Shown here: positions 10,231 through 21,217 of the stretch, piece by piece | Numbering within the stretch: position 1 is the first letter of the stretch | Layout of the letters: every line of letters starts with the position of its first letter | Source: Arion vulgaris | Lineage: Eukaryota; Mollusca; Gastropoda; Stylommatophora; Arionidae | Direction of reading: 5' to 3' | DNA length: 64,000 bases | NCBI GenBank assembly: GCA_020796225.1 | Contig: CM036756.1 | Coordinates: 49,456,363-49,520,362, forward strand | Notes under the pieces: generated by a model | Database searches by the model: none | What the model was told of the DNA's origin: nothing | What the model saw: the letters and a program-made list of their open reading frames with translations, nothing else | Translations under genes and position numbers: made by a program

Positions 10231-10824
10231 TCCACCTGGGAATAGACAATGACATCAGTAAAGCTCTTATGTAAGTTTATATCTTACATTCACACTATTA
10301 CAAGTAAAGTGGTGCATAGTATATGACATCTCAAGAGTCTATGTTGATCCATTCTAATACTCGCACCATATGTGGTGTGTCTTTACTGTGATATGTCACC
10401 ATTCTTAGTTATCTTTAAATATAGGTTACTTCATGCCTATTCATACATTGTTTCTAAGCAAATGCTATTTTCTTTGGGTAGAGAAATATACTGGTCCGTC
10501 TACATTCGTTCTCTTCTAGCAAGTCTCTTCTTCTTGTTGCTATGTTTATTTACTGACAAAGAATGTCAGTTTTCTATCGAATATTGATTAATTCACTGAT
10601 CGCTGTTATCATCTACTTTTAATTGGTGTCCGACCTTAGGAATAACGACCTGTTTAGAAGGTACTTGGAATATCTTTCTTATCATTACATTTTGTGTCTG
10701 TGGATTGCTGGGAAATGGGTTTCTACTTATTTTGTCTTGTTTCTTGGAATCTTTCTGGTTCGTGTTTGCAATTTGTCTCTTTGATTACGGACTGTTCTGT
10801 CCTTATCAACCGTCAGTCCTCATC
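10231..10824. other. No gene recognised
   Basis: T-rich DNA. Possibly further decay of the minus-strand LINE fragment at 10925-11110, but I cannot align it by eye. Confidence 0.35.

Positions 10825-10915
<91 letters not shown>
10825..10915. repeat. (TA)n microsatellite, ~90 bp
   Basis: An uninterrupted alternating TA run of about 43 dinucleotides. The apparent IYIYIY open frames are by-products. Confidence 0.97.
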
Positions 10916-10924
10916 CCTTCTGAA

Positions 10925-11110
10925 ATGTTGTGTTTTATTAAACTGGTATTCGTGAGAGATTGTTTTCTAAATAGGGATCAAGTTCTCTATGCCCTATACC
11001 AAATTGTCGTCGCTACTTGTCCTCTTCTTCCATTTTTTTTCATTTTCGTGTTGAAATCGCTCACAATTAACATAATATCCCGTTTTTCAGATTCGTATAA
11101 CGTCTATCGA
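10925..11110 (-). pseudogene. LINE APE endonuclease fragment
   Basis: The minus strand reads a segment ending IMLIVSDFNTKM, matching the GDFNAKVG catalytic block of APE-type LINE endonucleases. It is followed by a short decayed stretch. The 3' end of the I/Nimb LINE (ATTGGTTATTGGTTACT) begins at 11111 and appears to have inserted here. Confidence 0.55.
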
Positions 11111-11302
11111 TTGGTTATTGGTTACTAAACTGACGTCATTGCACTCCGGGCAGACCCATAGGTGCTCACTCCCCCAACAGATATCGAAGAGTATGCATAC
11201 TGATGGTTCCTGTGGCTCGCTGATTAAACACACCTCTCACTCTGCCTCTCAGGCATCCAGTTCGACTTGAACAACGGGTAACTCCAAACTGCCTAAATCG
11301 CT

Positions 11303-12129
11303 TCATCGATTCAACATCGATATTAGTGTCCTCATCCAACAGAGAGTCTCGAAGAGACCGAAGAATATCCTCTTATCCATCTTCAACTCCCCAACAATCG
11401 ATGCTGTTGATGCAAGCCTGTCCGCTCTCTCATTACCGTAAACACTCGCATGCCCAGGACAGTATATCCACGTAAGCCGCTGGAGGTTAGAAACTTCTAT
11501 AGACGACATCCACTCATACCGAAACCTGCCCTTCTGGATCTTGTGAAGCATCGACTGAGAGTCAGATACAACAACTGCCCCAGTAAATGAAGTTCCAGAA
11601 ATCCAATGGAGGGCAGCAGTAACGGCCTCAACCTCCATCCTCATACTAGAAGTAGTTGTCCTGTATGCCCCACTTCGCTCTGCAACAACCCTACCATGCG
11701 CATTAGCCAAGAAACCCCAGCCGGATTTTTCACCACGTTGAACCGACCCATCGGTATATACAACAACATCATCATCCCTTGCATTATCTTCTATCAGCTG
11801 CTTAACTGCGAGATCAGCCTTCATGTTGCCCCAATCTCTACATTCTCTTCCAAGAGTAATGATAACGTTGAGATAGTTCATCATGCTACCATCTGTTGGG
11901 ATCCATTCTTCCCTTTTGGTAGAGTCGCAACCGTAGTCACCTGGCCAATTGTTCTCTCAGCCTGGGCCATCCACGACATGCCACGCTTGATTCTCGTGCC
12001 CTTAACATCATTAGTGTTCTTGTGAAGTGGATGTCTCTTATCCGAAGTAACCCGCATATATGCCTTGGTTTGGGCGATTGCATGACGGGAGCGTAGTGAC
12101 AGAAGGTCAAGCATATATCTCATCTTCAC
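11303..12129 (-). pseudogene. LINE RNase H domain and upstream connection
   Basis: Two overlapping frames. The upstream piece (11881-12129) carries the connection region with HAIAQTKAYMRVTSDKRHP. The downstream piece (11303-11884) carries RNase H with all four acidic landmarks: Asp in YTDGS, Glu in MRMEVEAV, Asp in VVSDSQSM and Asp in YGNERADRLAS. In I-type LINEs this domain removes RNA from the cDNA hybrid. A one-base shift separates the two frames. The C-terminus after DKRIFF is out of frame but readable near 11280. Confidence 0.88.
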
Positions 12130-12445
12130 AATGGGGTATCTCTAGTGCAGCCCAGAACTATACGCATACCTTCATTCTGAACCCGTTCGAGTCGTTCACA
12201 TTGTGATCTTGATATCGTAAGAATTCCGAGTCCGTAATCTACCACTGACAGTACCAGTCGATCGAACAAAAGGGCAAGTAGTCTCTACTCAAGGTGTGCG
12301 GCCACCATAACTTTGAGAGCCGCAAGACCACGCTTGCACCGTTGTATCGTCTGTTCAATATGGTGTTTGAAAGATAGACTACGATTAAAGGTTATTCCAA
12401 GATAGCGCAGCCTGTCTCTGCGCTCGATGGTATGTTCATCAAAGA

Positions 12446-13551
12446 TTAACAGGGTAGGTCAGCCTTGACGATGTGATTATTCAACGAGCACCACAACATA
12501 CACGCTTTTTCAGGATTGACCTGAGAACGAGACTCTCTACACCAATCCGAGATGGTATACAATGTTTTCTGAATGTCGTCAACCATCTCTCGTCTATCTG
12601 ACCCAGTCCTATATATTAAGATATCATCTGCAAATGTCAATGTCCGACCCAATCCGGTTGGCTGAATTTTAGCTACATTTGCTGTGTAAATATTAAACAA
12701 CACGGGTGATAGAGGAGAACCCTGAGGTAATCCCGGGCATATACGTGCAGGATCCGATGTCCATGTTCCTAAACGGAGTGCAACGTTTCTCTCCATTAAA
12801 GAAGCAGCTATCCAGTTTACCAGCTAAGGATTAACTTTACATTTAATCAAAGAGCGCACCATTATTGAAAAATTCACCTTGTTATAAGCATCCTCCAAGT
12901 CGATGGCACAGCAACAGTCTCTTGCTTGGATTGGAAGCCTTCATAAACATCATATGCAAACGTGCCAGCATTGTCCCATGTCCCTTTCATTGGCCGGTAG
13001 CTACCCAAAGTGTCAAGGAGAATGTGGTCATTCTCCAAGTGACACATTACCTTTCTGGTCACTATCTTCTCTAGTAATTTGCCATATACATTTTGCAAGG
13101 TGAGTATGCGGTAGCTGCTGAGCAGTTTAGGATCCTTCCCATGTTTGTGGAGCGGTCGTAAAAAACTATGAAGCCAATCCTCGGGTACCACAGCATTCTG
13201 TACACTTTTATTAAAATCCATCACAACTGCATTAATAACAGTCACGTCCAGCTGTTTGATGTGATGATATTGGACACCATCAGGCACTGGAGCGGTGTTG
13301 TGGCTTGCCTTGAGTGCATTAACAACATCATCCTTTGTTATTAAGTCAATGTAAGGTTCTCCAGAGCTAGTAATATCACGAAGAGCACTTATGATATTAT
13401 GACGGTCAGTTTTATCACCTTTTCTGTCTGTTCCACGAAACGATGAAGGAACCCCTGCCCCTTTTCTGCATCTGTTGTCAAGACGGATCCTGACGAGTCC
13501 TAAAGTAGGAAAAGACTGGTTGGTATTCCTCCTGTTCATTTTGCGATGCAA
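12446..13551 (-). pseudogene. LINE reverse transcriptase (two frames)
   Basis: The N-terminal RT frame (12874-13551, 225 residues) has VVNALKASHNTAPVPDGVQYHHIKQ (motif 0-1 region, quoted only as a landmark by its SHNTAPVPDG core), VPEDWLHSFLRPLHKHGKDP and LLEKIVTRKVM. The second frame (12446-12796) has LPQGSPLSPVLFNIY and the catalytic FADDILIY, then the VNPEKACMLWC segment. The break near 12800-12870 separates fingers from palm. The +-strand open frames over the same bases are shadows. Confidence 0.88.
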
Positions 13552-13619
13552 CTGCCAGAATTGATATAGAGACTTGTCGCCACAGACTTGCGTTATGAAA
13601 GACTCCCATAACCCACTCT

Positions 13620-14640
13620 TGCCTCACTAGTCAATCTTTGAAATCCCCAGTGGCTTTGTGGCGAATAGCAGACTTTCACCCATACACATATTTCAGGTCG
13701 CTTCTTTCGTGCTCTCTGCCATGACTTTGTAGCAACCTCTTTTTCCAGCCATGCTTTCAAATTTCATTCCACCAAGGTGGTTGCAGGAAAGGAGTCCTAG
13801 GAGTCTTCTTTCTGGCAGTCTGTCGATATAGTAATAGTTTTGTGATCAAGTGGCATGGCTGTACTGAAAGACAGATTTGGGTCTTCTGGTCGCAAATTAT
13901 GCCTTATTAAGAAGAATAACGCAGGAGATGATCCTATCTTGAGCCCCAGAACATTCCATCGAGCAAAGTAGCATCAGTTGTGGTGATCAGTGCCAGATCA
14001 ATGACACCATCAGTGTCCTCAGGTCAAGAAGCTAACCGAGTTGGGCGGCGTCATTCAATATCGTCAAGTCAGAGTTTAGTAGAGCAGAACTCAAAGCGAT
14101 GCCTGTCTATTCTGTAGGTTGCATCCTTTGATCGTGCATTAAATCCTGCTATAAAACTTTGCGTGGTACATCTGAGAGCTTCTCAAGGAAATCCCAGTTA
14201 TCTGCAATATGGAGTTTGTCCACATGGGCGTACACATTATAGATTCGCCATACCTGATCACGAATTGTTAATTGAATTCTGTAATTCCACCCTCAAAAGT
14301 CAGCGTGTCAAGGCAGTTGTGGGGAAGCATTTCACATAGATAGCCTGACCTCGTCCTACTCCGGATTCACTGGGAGTGAAATAACATTTAAATCCTGGAC
14401 ACTCAAGGGCTTTATCCTGCTGCAAGTTGGTTTCTTGAATCATGAAAATGTCGAAGTCATAGACTAGCTTCTGTAGAATTGGTCATCTCTGTTTTGCACT
14501 TCGACAATTCCAGTAGCCAATGCGTAGATATTTCAGAGCAAGTCGGTCTGTCTTTCTTCTAAACCGTCTCTGTCCAGCTCGTCTCTTACGTCCATTTCTT
14601 TCTCCCTACTACTTCTTTTGTATGCATATTTTTTGTCTGA
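13620..14640 (-). pseudogene. LINE APE endonuclease, heavily decayed
   Basis: Readable only by switching frames. In sense: FDIFMIQETNLQQ near 14440, ECPGFKCYF near 14380, FIAGFNARS near 14140, and a DSVI-like then SRSDH-like end near 13950. Many stops. This is the expected order for the endonuclease preceding the RT of the same element. Confidence 0.65.
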
Positions 14641-14690
14641 TCTTCTGAGGACCAGTCACTGCAGAACCCCGTAGCACCGGCTGGAAGCTC

Positions 14691-15230
14691 ATTACATTAA
14701 TACAAATTAGACAGCAATTAAACCTGAAACAAAGAGATGTAACATTATAATTGGTGAAACGTATAAATCCAAAATAATAAAACGCGTATTTTGTTCAGCT
14801 TCTGACGAGTGGAGAACAAACTAAATGGTTAAAAATAATCAACTGTAAAAAATACGAACGTTCCTATGAATAAAATAACTATAAGAACATGAAATGATAA
14901 ATTAACATATATGGCAAACAGAATATTGAAAATTGAACCTTTTTTTTAACTCAGCTGTCGATGTGCATCAGAAGGTCATTGCTGTGTATTCAACGTCATG
15001 GATTCATGCAGTTTTCAGCGAGATGATATATGCCACGGTTGAACCTGACAGTCAAATGATACCTCCATATCATCTAACGACAACTGAGGATGTTCGAAAA
15101 GGGAAATTATCCTGAAAAAAGGGTTTTGTCGTTAAAGTGTTTATGGGGATGTTCGAAAATTAAATTATCCTAGAAAAAGTTTATCGAATGTTGTTATAAA
15201 ATTATTTAATTTACCCATTCGGGTGGACTT
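14691..15230. other. No gene recognised
   Basis: AT-rich sequence left of the homopolymer-rich block. A pair of similar ~40-bp pieces around 15090 and 15150 (GGATGTTCGAAAA, AATTATCC) is a small local duplication. Confidence 0.4.
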
Positions 15231-16500
15231 TTACGTGATGTTTACTTACGTCCCTTTTTAAAAGGTGAAGGTGTTCTTATGGGAAAAGGTCTAAATGCGT
15301 CACAACATTTCCAGTGTGTCCACGGCCTCTGTAAAATTTTCGATGGCGGTGTGTCCATGTGGGGAACCCGATTATATACCAATTGCAAAGAGGGCAAAAG
15401 TTTCCACGCGAGGAGGAAAATTTTGTTCCCCGAACAAAAGGGGAGACAGGGAGATTTTCGGGGTTGGGGAAGGGAACCCCCAATTAAAACTGGGTTGGAG
15501 TGTCTGTTTTTGATAATTGTCCGTAAAGGGGAGCACAATAACGATATGGGGAAAATCACCCCCAAAATCAAGATTGGTTAAAAATTTTTTAAGAGCAACC
15601 ATAAAAAACCAAATTAAACCCCAGATGTCCTTTAATTTAAAGAAAAAAATTTTTTAAATTAAAAAAATCAAAATGGAAGGGGAATTAATCAACATAAACC
15701 GAAACACTAAGAACCTTGACAAAAAATTACTATTATGCAGTTTACTTTTTAACATTCTTTAAATACCATGGCTAACACCTGTTTGTTGTCCTTAATAGTT
15801 ACCACTTCTGACTTTGTGGTTTAAAAAAGGATTTATTTTTTTGTAAGTTCCCCTACTTTTGTGTTTTACAAAAGCCCCTTAAGGTTTTTTTTTTTTTTTT
15901 TTTAAATTAAAAATTCGGGAAAAATTATTTTAACTTTTTTCATCCAGAAGACTTGGGGTTTTTTAGCTTTCGGTCGGTGCCCGGGGGATCGAACCCCTTT
16001 TGTTGGACGAACACCAAATCAGGATAACCGTACATTCTGCCAGGCCGTGGAATTGAACCGCACCCACAGAGGGCACCATCGCCCAACGCGCGGGGAAAAA
16101 CGCTGGGCAGGTGGTTTTATTTGCCAAAACATATCGCATTTTATTTTTTTCTGGGTTTTTAGTTTATATGTTACGACACGACAACAAGAAACGATCGAAG
16201 TTATTTCATCTTTTTTATTCTTCTCCCCCCCCCAATTTTTTCTTAGTGATCTGAACGTGTAACCTGATTTTTTGAAATTGGGTATTGGGCATACTTACGT
16301 AATATCCTATATTTACAATTTCATCTTGTTTTTTTAAACTGTCTAAATGTTTGTTTATGGTAAAACTGAATGAAAATTTTAAAATCAACCCCAGCAAAAA
16401 CCCAAGACTCAGATAATATAACAATAATTTAAAGAAGACTGCCAGTGTGTTGCCGGGGCTTGCAAGGAAAGCAAAGAATAGTAACACTTCAACCTTCAAG
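15231..16500. other. Homopolymer-rich block, possibly poor consensus
   Basis: Runs of T, A, C and G are unusually frequent (a long T run at about 15885-15903, eight or more C near 16226-16234, many GGGG/CCCC/AAAA). The SINE-A copy inside it differs from its relatives mainly in homopolymer length. I see no gene. It may be real old sequence or a low-coverage long-read consensus. Confidence 0.45.
15930..16115 (-). repeat. SINE family A, degraded inverted copy
   Basis: On the minus strand the order of SINE-A is kept: CCAGCGTTTTTCCCCGCGCGTTGG, a GGTTCAATTCC B box, TGGCAGAATG, GGTGTTCGTCC, and a CATCCAGAAG-type end read in reverse. (The first block is quoted by its CGCGCGTTGG core.) Most differences are in short runs. 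Confidence 0.65.
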
Positions 16501-16530
16501 ACATGTCTAAGAGGCGATTGTGGAAAGGAG
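16445..16530 (+). repeat. SINE family C head fragment
   Basis: TTGCCGGGGCTTGCAAGG ... GCAAAGAATAGTAACACT ... CATGTCTAAGAGGCGAT matches the segment at 27518-27590 (TTGCCGGGGTCAACTAGTG ... CATGTCATAAGAGGCAA) and the core at 16734-16755. The GTCGTAAGAGGCGACTA motif is familiar from many invertebrate short repeats. Confidence 0.6.
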
Positions 16531-16654
16531 ATAGGGAAGCTATCTTATCTCTTTCCACGCTTTTAAGCCGCACACTGCGCCACTGCGGAAGTCCGTTGCA
16601 CGCTATAAGCCGCACACTGCGACATAGAGTTCCTTCCCTTATAAGAAGTCTTTC

Positions 16655-16920
16655 TTGTTTTACTTCTACTTGCCCGAGTGGTTACCGCGGTCCAAATTTG
16701 GGGTGTAAATAATAGAACCACTGTTACCTGCCATGCATGTCGTAAGAGGCGACTAGGGGGTTTGGCTGAAATCGGATGCACATGTTCTAAACGTGTAGAA
16801 GTCTATGCGTTTAGGGCCTACCAAACCAATGTGCAACGTGAACACGTTCTTGGCAAAGATCAGACATATCACAAAGAGTGATTAAAATTGGTCGTAAAGA
16901 ACGAACGCAAAGAAGAAGAC
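16655..16920 (+). repeat. SINE family C, longer copy
   Basis: Carries CATGTCGTAAGAGGCGACTA at 16737-16756. It ends with a CATATCACAAAGAGTG ... GGTCGTAAAGAACG block that recurs at about 17200-17250. No coding sequence. The small open frames here are chance. Confidence 0.55.
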
Positions 16921-17129
16921 TTATACTACTTTTCAACCTTGTTATTCTATTGGTTTGTCCATTTTCTTCAATTTAGTATAGGATAATATATAAATGTTTA
17001 TTTATTGACGAGTAGTTGGGATCGTTTTATTTTTTGTAAATTTTTTTTTTACTTTCCTTGAATTAACTGCTTAAAAATTGAGGAAATAGCTGCGCGTGGA
17101 AAGAGTTCGTAAATAAAAAACATCGCAGA

Positions 17130-17275
17130 AATCGGATTTGCTGGCTTACTTGTAGGTGTATAATCATCAAATCGTACAATTGCTCTTAGGCTCGGATCAC
17201 ATACATCACAAAGAGTGGTTAATAAGTGGTCGATGTGAAGCGTTCGAAGAAAAAGAAAAAGTAAAGAAGGCCGTG
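17130..17275 (+). repeat. SINE family C tail fragment
   Basis: AGAAATCGGATTTG ... CATACATCACAAAGAGTGG ... GTGAAGCGTTCGAAGAAAAAG parallels the tail at 16770-16915. Confidence 0.5.
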
Positions 17276-18930
17276 GATCAACAAATCCTAGATTGTTGAA
17301 AATGGGCTATTGCTTTGGAAAGAACTATGTTGGAGTCATTGAGTGGATTTCATAAAAATAATTTATAATAACCTAGATTTATTGGCTTCATAATATAACA
17401 CAATCCAAGTTCCAGCCTTCATTTTCCGGGCGCCCTGGATAGATGTTTTGCAGCTTTATTGATGAATGCAAAATGGAATGTAGGAAATACAGTCTCTCTA
17501 ACATGTTTCATATCTATAAGATGAGGCGGGCTTCTCAACATATGATTGCATCATGCAGTTTAGCCTTTAAATCATTGTTTAAAACACACTAACTTCAATT
17601 TCTAGATTTATTATCTTGGTCAAGTCAAAACATCAAATTGAACTTTACCTAAAATATCGTTAAAAAATGATGTTCCAGTTTCCACATGCCCATTACGCAA
17701 CGTCTTTTGAAGCTGAATAACTAACACACATAAACAAACATGATGGTACCATAATGTACTAGTGTTTGGAACTATAGAGCCAAGAAGACTACTCGTTTTA
17801 CAGCTAGCCAGCAAAGGCACAATTAAATCACATCTTATTTACATTGTTATCTTGTCGGACAACTCTATCACATAATACGACTTGTGTAAGCGACTACTTG
17901 TATATTTTCCTATTCTGTCGACTTCTCTGTAGAAGTTGATCATTAATCCACTCTTTGTTTAGATACATCGTCTAAGAAAATAACCCCAAAATGTATTACA
18001 GGAAACTATGAAATAAATTATCATAATCTGAAGTCGCATATAATCGCTGTTATTATACAGTCTGAACTCCCCACCCTCACACTACTTTGTCCATACAAAT
18101 AAACCACTCAAAGCAGACTATATTCTGCACATTTTCAAGTCTCAACACATAATTTATTTAGACTTAAATCCACTTTTAACAGTGTGTAAAATAACTTGTA
18201 AACCGACAGCGGGGCGTGGTTATTCAAGCACTGTTTCGCTGGAATATGTTTGAGCTTTCAACACTTAAAGCAAGATGTCTGTGACCTCTGACTTGATACA
18301 CACAACCACTGCTGTCTAATCTACTAACAATGGCGTTGGTAGAACTGTTAATTTACTTTGATACTGATCAGAATCATGATCTCATCAATGACAGCGGTTT
18401 TGCAAATACCTGTGTATTGACAATCACGGAACTGGTTATTTTGAGCCGGAACACAATGTATAAAATACGCAGATAGAGAATCAACAGGTGTTACTTATTA
18501 ATAGGACAACATCGTTGCAGAATACAGGAAGTAATGACGACGTTTATTGCATGTGGGCGGGCATAAATATTAGCTTCAGTCGTTAAGCCGTCAGTTTTAG
18601 CGACAGCTATCGGCTGGTGTATTGATAGCGGGGGACACACGTATGCGCTAAGGCGAATTTCTCTAGCATATTTGTCAGATAAAGAGAGCAAGAGCGTTAT
18701 ATGTTGAGTGAGAATACTTGGAATATAACTACTGTAGACCTGGACTTCAACAAAGGTAGGTTTGATTTATCTCATGTTTTCTTATCAATCACTTTTTATT
18801 CTGCTTCTCATTTCAAACATTGCTAACTTATTTTTAGAACTAGTGTATTCTCCTGTCCTAAGACGGGACTTACCGGCGGTAGATCATAGTTATCACGTAA
18901 TACTTGGCTTATCATTAAGGAGTTAATTCT
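17276..18930. other. No gene recognised
   Basis: Mixed-composition DNA without recognisable domains, tandem repeats or TE landmarks. It is the longest quiet stretch of the left half. Confidence 0.45.
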
Positions 18931-18933
18931 TCT

Positions 18934-18985
18934 TATAGATTCTCGACCTTTTGGTCTAAGACCAAAGCGTAGTGCTCACTTGATC
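18934..18985 (+). ncRNA. U2 snRNA-like 5' domain (pseudogene or SINE head)
   Basis: TTCTCGACCTTTTGGTCTAA followed by GACCAAAGCGTAGT resembles the conserved 5' end of U2 snRNA (the TTCTCGGCCTTTTGGC hairpin followed by the AAGATCAAGTGTAGT branch-site region). The hairpin is compensated: CGACC pairs with GGTCT using one G-U. Similarity stops before the U2 Sm site, so this is not a complete U2 gene. It could be a retropseudogene or the head of an snRNA-derived SINE. Confidence 0.55.
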
Positions 18986-19673
18986 GCGGCCAAAGGGTGG
19001 GTGACTTTATAGAGTCGAAAGACAATACCTTAGTACATTTACAAAGATTTCGAGCAGCTCTAATTCGAAAGAATGACGACGCTCGGAGTTTACATGTTCA
19101 ACCATAACTGGACACACATGCTGCGGCACTGCAGAGTAAGTGCCCAATAAAAAATAAATAAAATAATAATTCTTTTCCTTTCATGTCTGTTGGCCTACTC
19201 GCTTTGCTATAACCATAAAAGGTGTGTCCTTAGCTTGAAAGAACGTGCCTCGACGTAACAAGACTTTAATATAACATAACAAAACAAACAACATATAAAT
19301 TTGGCGTATGTAGCGTTCTCATGTAATTGAATTAGTACTTTAGTAGATTTGGTAGTAGTTTGTGTTTTGATGAGTAATTTGATGATTGTCTTTTCCAGTG
19401 TTCCGTAGGTCACCAGTGATAAATCCAATCGTAGTTTTTTACCGATAAAATGGTTACTCTTGGCCAACAAAACAAACACACAAAAAACTTGCAATAGTTA
19501 GGATTTGAACACTCACAAATTGCATATTAATATATTCAGAAAAGGTAAATTAGTTTTTCTAGAAAAACAAAAAAATAATGTAAATAATATTTAAAAAACA
19601 ACAACCGACACTTTGATCAATGTCTTAATCAAGGTAACAGACAGGGAAAAAAACACCACACATACGGAGCATG
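18986..19673. other. No gene recognised
   Basis: AT-rich flank of the Penelope-like insertion. Ends with the left target duplication TGAGGAAATAGTA (19674-19686). Confidence 0.4.
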
Positions 19674-19708
19674 TGAGGAAATAGTACTATATCTATGCTT
19701 GTCTATTC

Positions 19709-20308
19709 ATGGGTCATCTTGAACACTTAGTATGGAACACCTATGATGGTCCTCTTCCGTCCGTGTATCATAGATACATCGATGATTGTATTGGAGTTAC
19801 CGACATGTCTGAAGCCGATTTGTCACGCTTCATCACCTTCATCAATGCCTTCAATCCTGCTATTCGGTTCACCTCTCACATCTCTACCTCCTGTGTCAAT
19901 TTTCTTGACATCACTATCACCATCAGCCTATCCACTATCACTACATCAGTATACTACAAGCCTACTGATACACATAGCTTTCTTCTGTATACCTCTTCCC
20001 ATCCCCAGGCCTGTCGTGACTCTTTACCTTTCTCTCAACTCTTACGCCTTCGTCGCCTCTGTAGTGAGGACGACGATTTTCTTGATAGAGCTCGCGAGAT
20101 GCTGGATTTCTTCCGCCAGCGCCTATACCCGGAGAATGTGCTTACATCTGCCATGCATCGGGTTCAGCTAATTGCTCGACAGGAGGCCCTTTCTCACATA
20201 CATAGAACCCCCAAGTCTGACAGGGTTAAACTTATCTTAACTTTCCACCCTCATAGTTCCCTGGTGAAAAAAGGTCTTATTCCATCATCTCCCTATTCTT
20301 CAGTCTGA
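19709..20308 (+). pseudogene. Penelope-like RT, C-terminal part
   Basis: A 199-residue frame beginning in the RT palm. HRYIDDCIG near residues 21-29 holds the catalytic Asp pair. CVNFLDITITI and VYYKPTDTHSFLLYTSSHP follow, both hallmarks of Penelope-like and telomerase-related RTs. The fingers and early palm are absent because the insertion is 5'-truncated at 19687. The first Met is therefore not a native start. The frame ends at 20308, where a +1 shift leads into the GIY-YIG frame. Confidence 0.9.
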
Positions 20309-20342
20309 TCCTGAGACACGTTCAGTCTTCCAACACTATCCT

Positions 20343-20843
20343 TTGGTGGCTTACAGACGGGACAGAAGCCTCAAGGATTTGTTGGTACACAGTCGCCTCA
20401 AGCCTAATATCCAGAGTCACTTTGGCACCATCCAGTGCGGACGTCGACGCTGTAATACATGTGCATATGTAATACAGACCCCCCCTGTCTCTTTTCCAAA
20501 AGCTACGTATGCCATTCAAGACAGTTTCACGTGTGAGTCCCGCAATATCATCTATGCCATCACCTGCAAACGATGCAACAAGTCCTATATTGGCGAAACC
20601 GGTAAGAGACTCAGTGACCGATTCGCCCAACACTTACGCGATATTCGCCAACGCTCTGTGACTCCTGTGGCCACTCATTTCAACGAAACTGGCCATTCAG
20701 GAGTTGACGATGTCCAGGTCACAGCCATCCGATCATGTTCCTCCGATGATCGCAGTCGATTCGCCCTGGAGAACCGTTTTATTTCATTCTATGGCACTTT
20801 GCGACCTCTTGGACTCAACGCATTACATTCCTATGCTTCTTAG
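20343..20843 (+). pseudogene. Penelope-like GIY-YIG endonuclease domain
   Basis: A 166-residue frame, readable upstream from about 20300. A cysteine cluster (CGRRRCNTC) lies at residues ~36-44. The nuclease core is at ~69-110: NIIYAITCKRCNKSYIGETG, then RLSDRFAQHLRDI, then a THFNETGH-like block. In Penelope-like elements this domain nicks the target for primed reverse transcription. It is nearly intact and separated from the RT by a single frameshift. Confidence 0.92.
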
Positions 20844-20989
20844 TACTGTCTTATCTCGTGCCTTGTTATCTATACGTGTGTTTGCTCCATATATGTGTCA
20901 TTTATCCACTATATTGTTTATTGTTTCTCTTCTTTTCCACTTTCGGTTTTTTGTGTTGCACTCATTTCGTTGTTCGTTTTTATTCCCAG

Positions 20990-21125
20990 ATTTTCATTAG
21001 ATAGGTTTATGTTTCCACATGTAATCGTCCATTTGTAGTGTTCCTCGAAATTCGTCATTCTTGTTGTAATGTTTGCTTGATAAAGGCCTTTTGGTCGAAA
21101 CGTTGCTGTTTATCGTCACTGTTGA
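20990..21125 (+). other. Conserved Penelope 3' terminus with hairpin block
   Basis: GGCC-TTTT-GGTC forms a short hairpin, followed by GAAACGTTGC. The arrangement recalls a hammerhead ribozyme core (CUGANGA-stem-GAAAC), and hammerheads are known in Penelope-like elements. Here the first core strand reads TTGATAAA, so core positions differ from consensus and self-cleavage is doubtful. The same block is kept in two other copies in the window. Confidence 0.5.
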
Positions 21126-21217
21126 TGTATTTTGTAAAACTGTAGTACTTTGTGTTTACGTGTTTAGCTATTTTTCAAAGTTTTACTGCAGCCTCCACCT
21201 TTTTTGAGGAAATAGTA

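Larger units (their letters stand above)
11111..14690 (-). mobile_element. I/Nimb-type LINE, nearly complete, minus strand
   Basis: A ~3.6 kb non-LTR retrotransposon. In sense it runs APE endonuclease (about 14640-13620), RT (13551-12446), then RNase H (11884-11380). It ends with a conserved HLWVCPECND-type block and a tail of TAACCAATAACCAAT repeats at 11111-11130. The RNase H after RT places it in the I superfamily, and the layout is like Nimb. Frames are broken, especially in the endonuclease. Relatives lie at 22655-23823/27409-27468, 46560-47060, 53918-54108, 55476-57491 and (divergent) 48690-52287. Confidence 0.87.
19687..21204 (+). mobile_element. Penelope-like retroelement, 5'-truncated
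   Basis: Exactly bounded by a 13-bp target duplication, TGAGGAAATAGTA, at 19674-19686 and 21205-21217. It carries the end of an RT domain, then a GIY-YIG endonuclease, then a ~360-bp non-coding 3' end with the block GCTTGATAAAGGCC-TTTT-GGTCGAAACG. That 3' block also appears at 2690-2712/3141 and 34139-34170, so it is the family's conserved terminus. The 5' part of the RT is missing. One frameshift separates RT and endonuclease. Confidence 0.93.

Noticed and set aside
10694..10923. Open frames ending in (IY)n
   Set aside because: (TA)n microsatellite translated.
15242..15602. Several overlapping open frames on both strands (up to 109 residues)
   Set aside because: They lie in the homopolymer-rich block. 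No recognisable motif, and frames are open on both strands as expected by chance.
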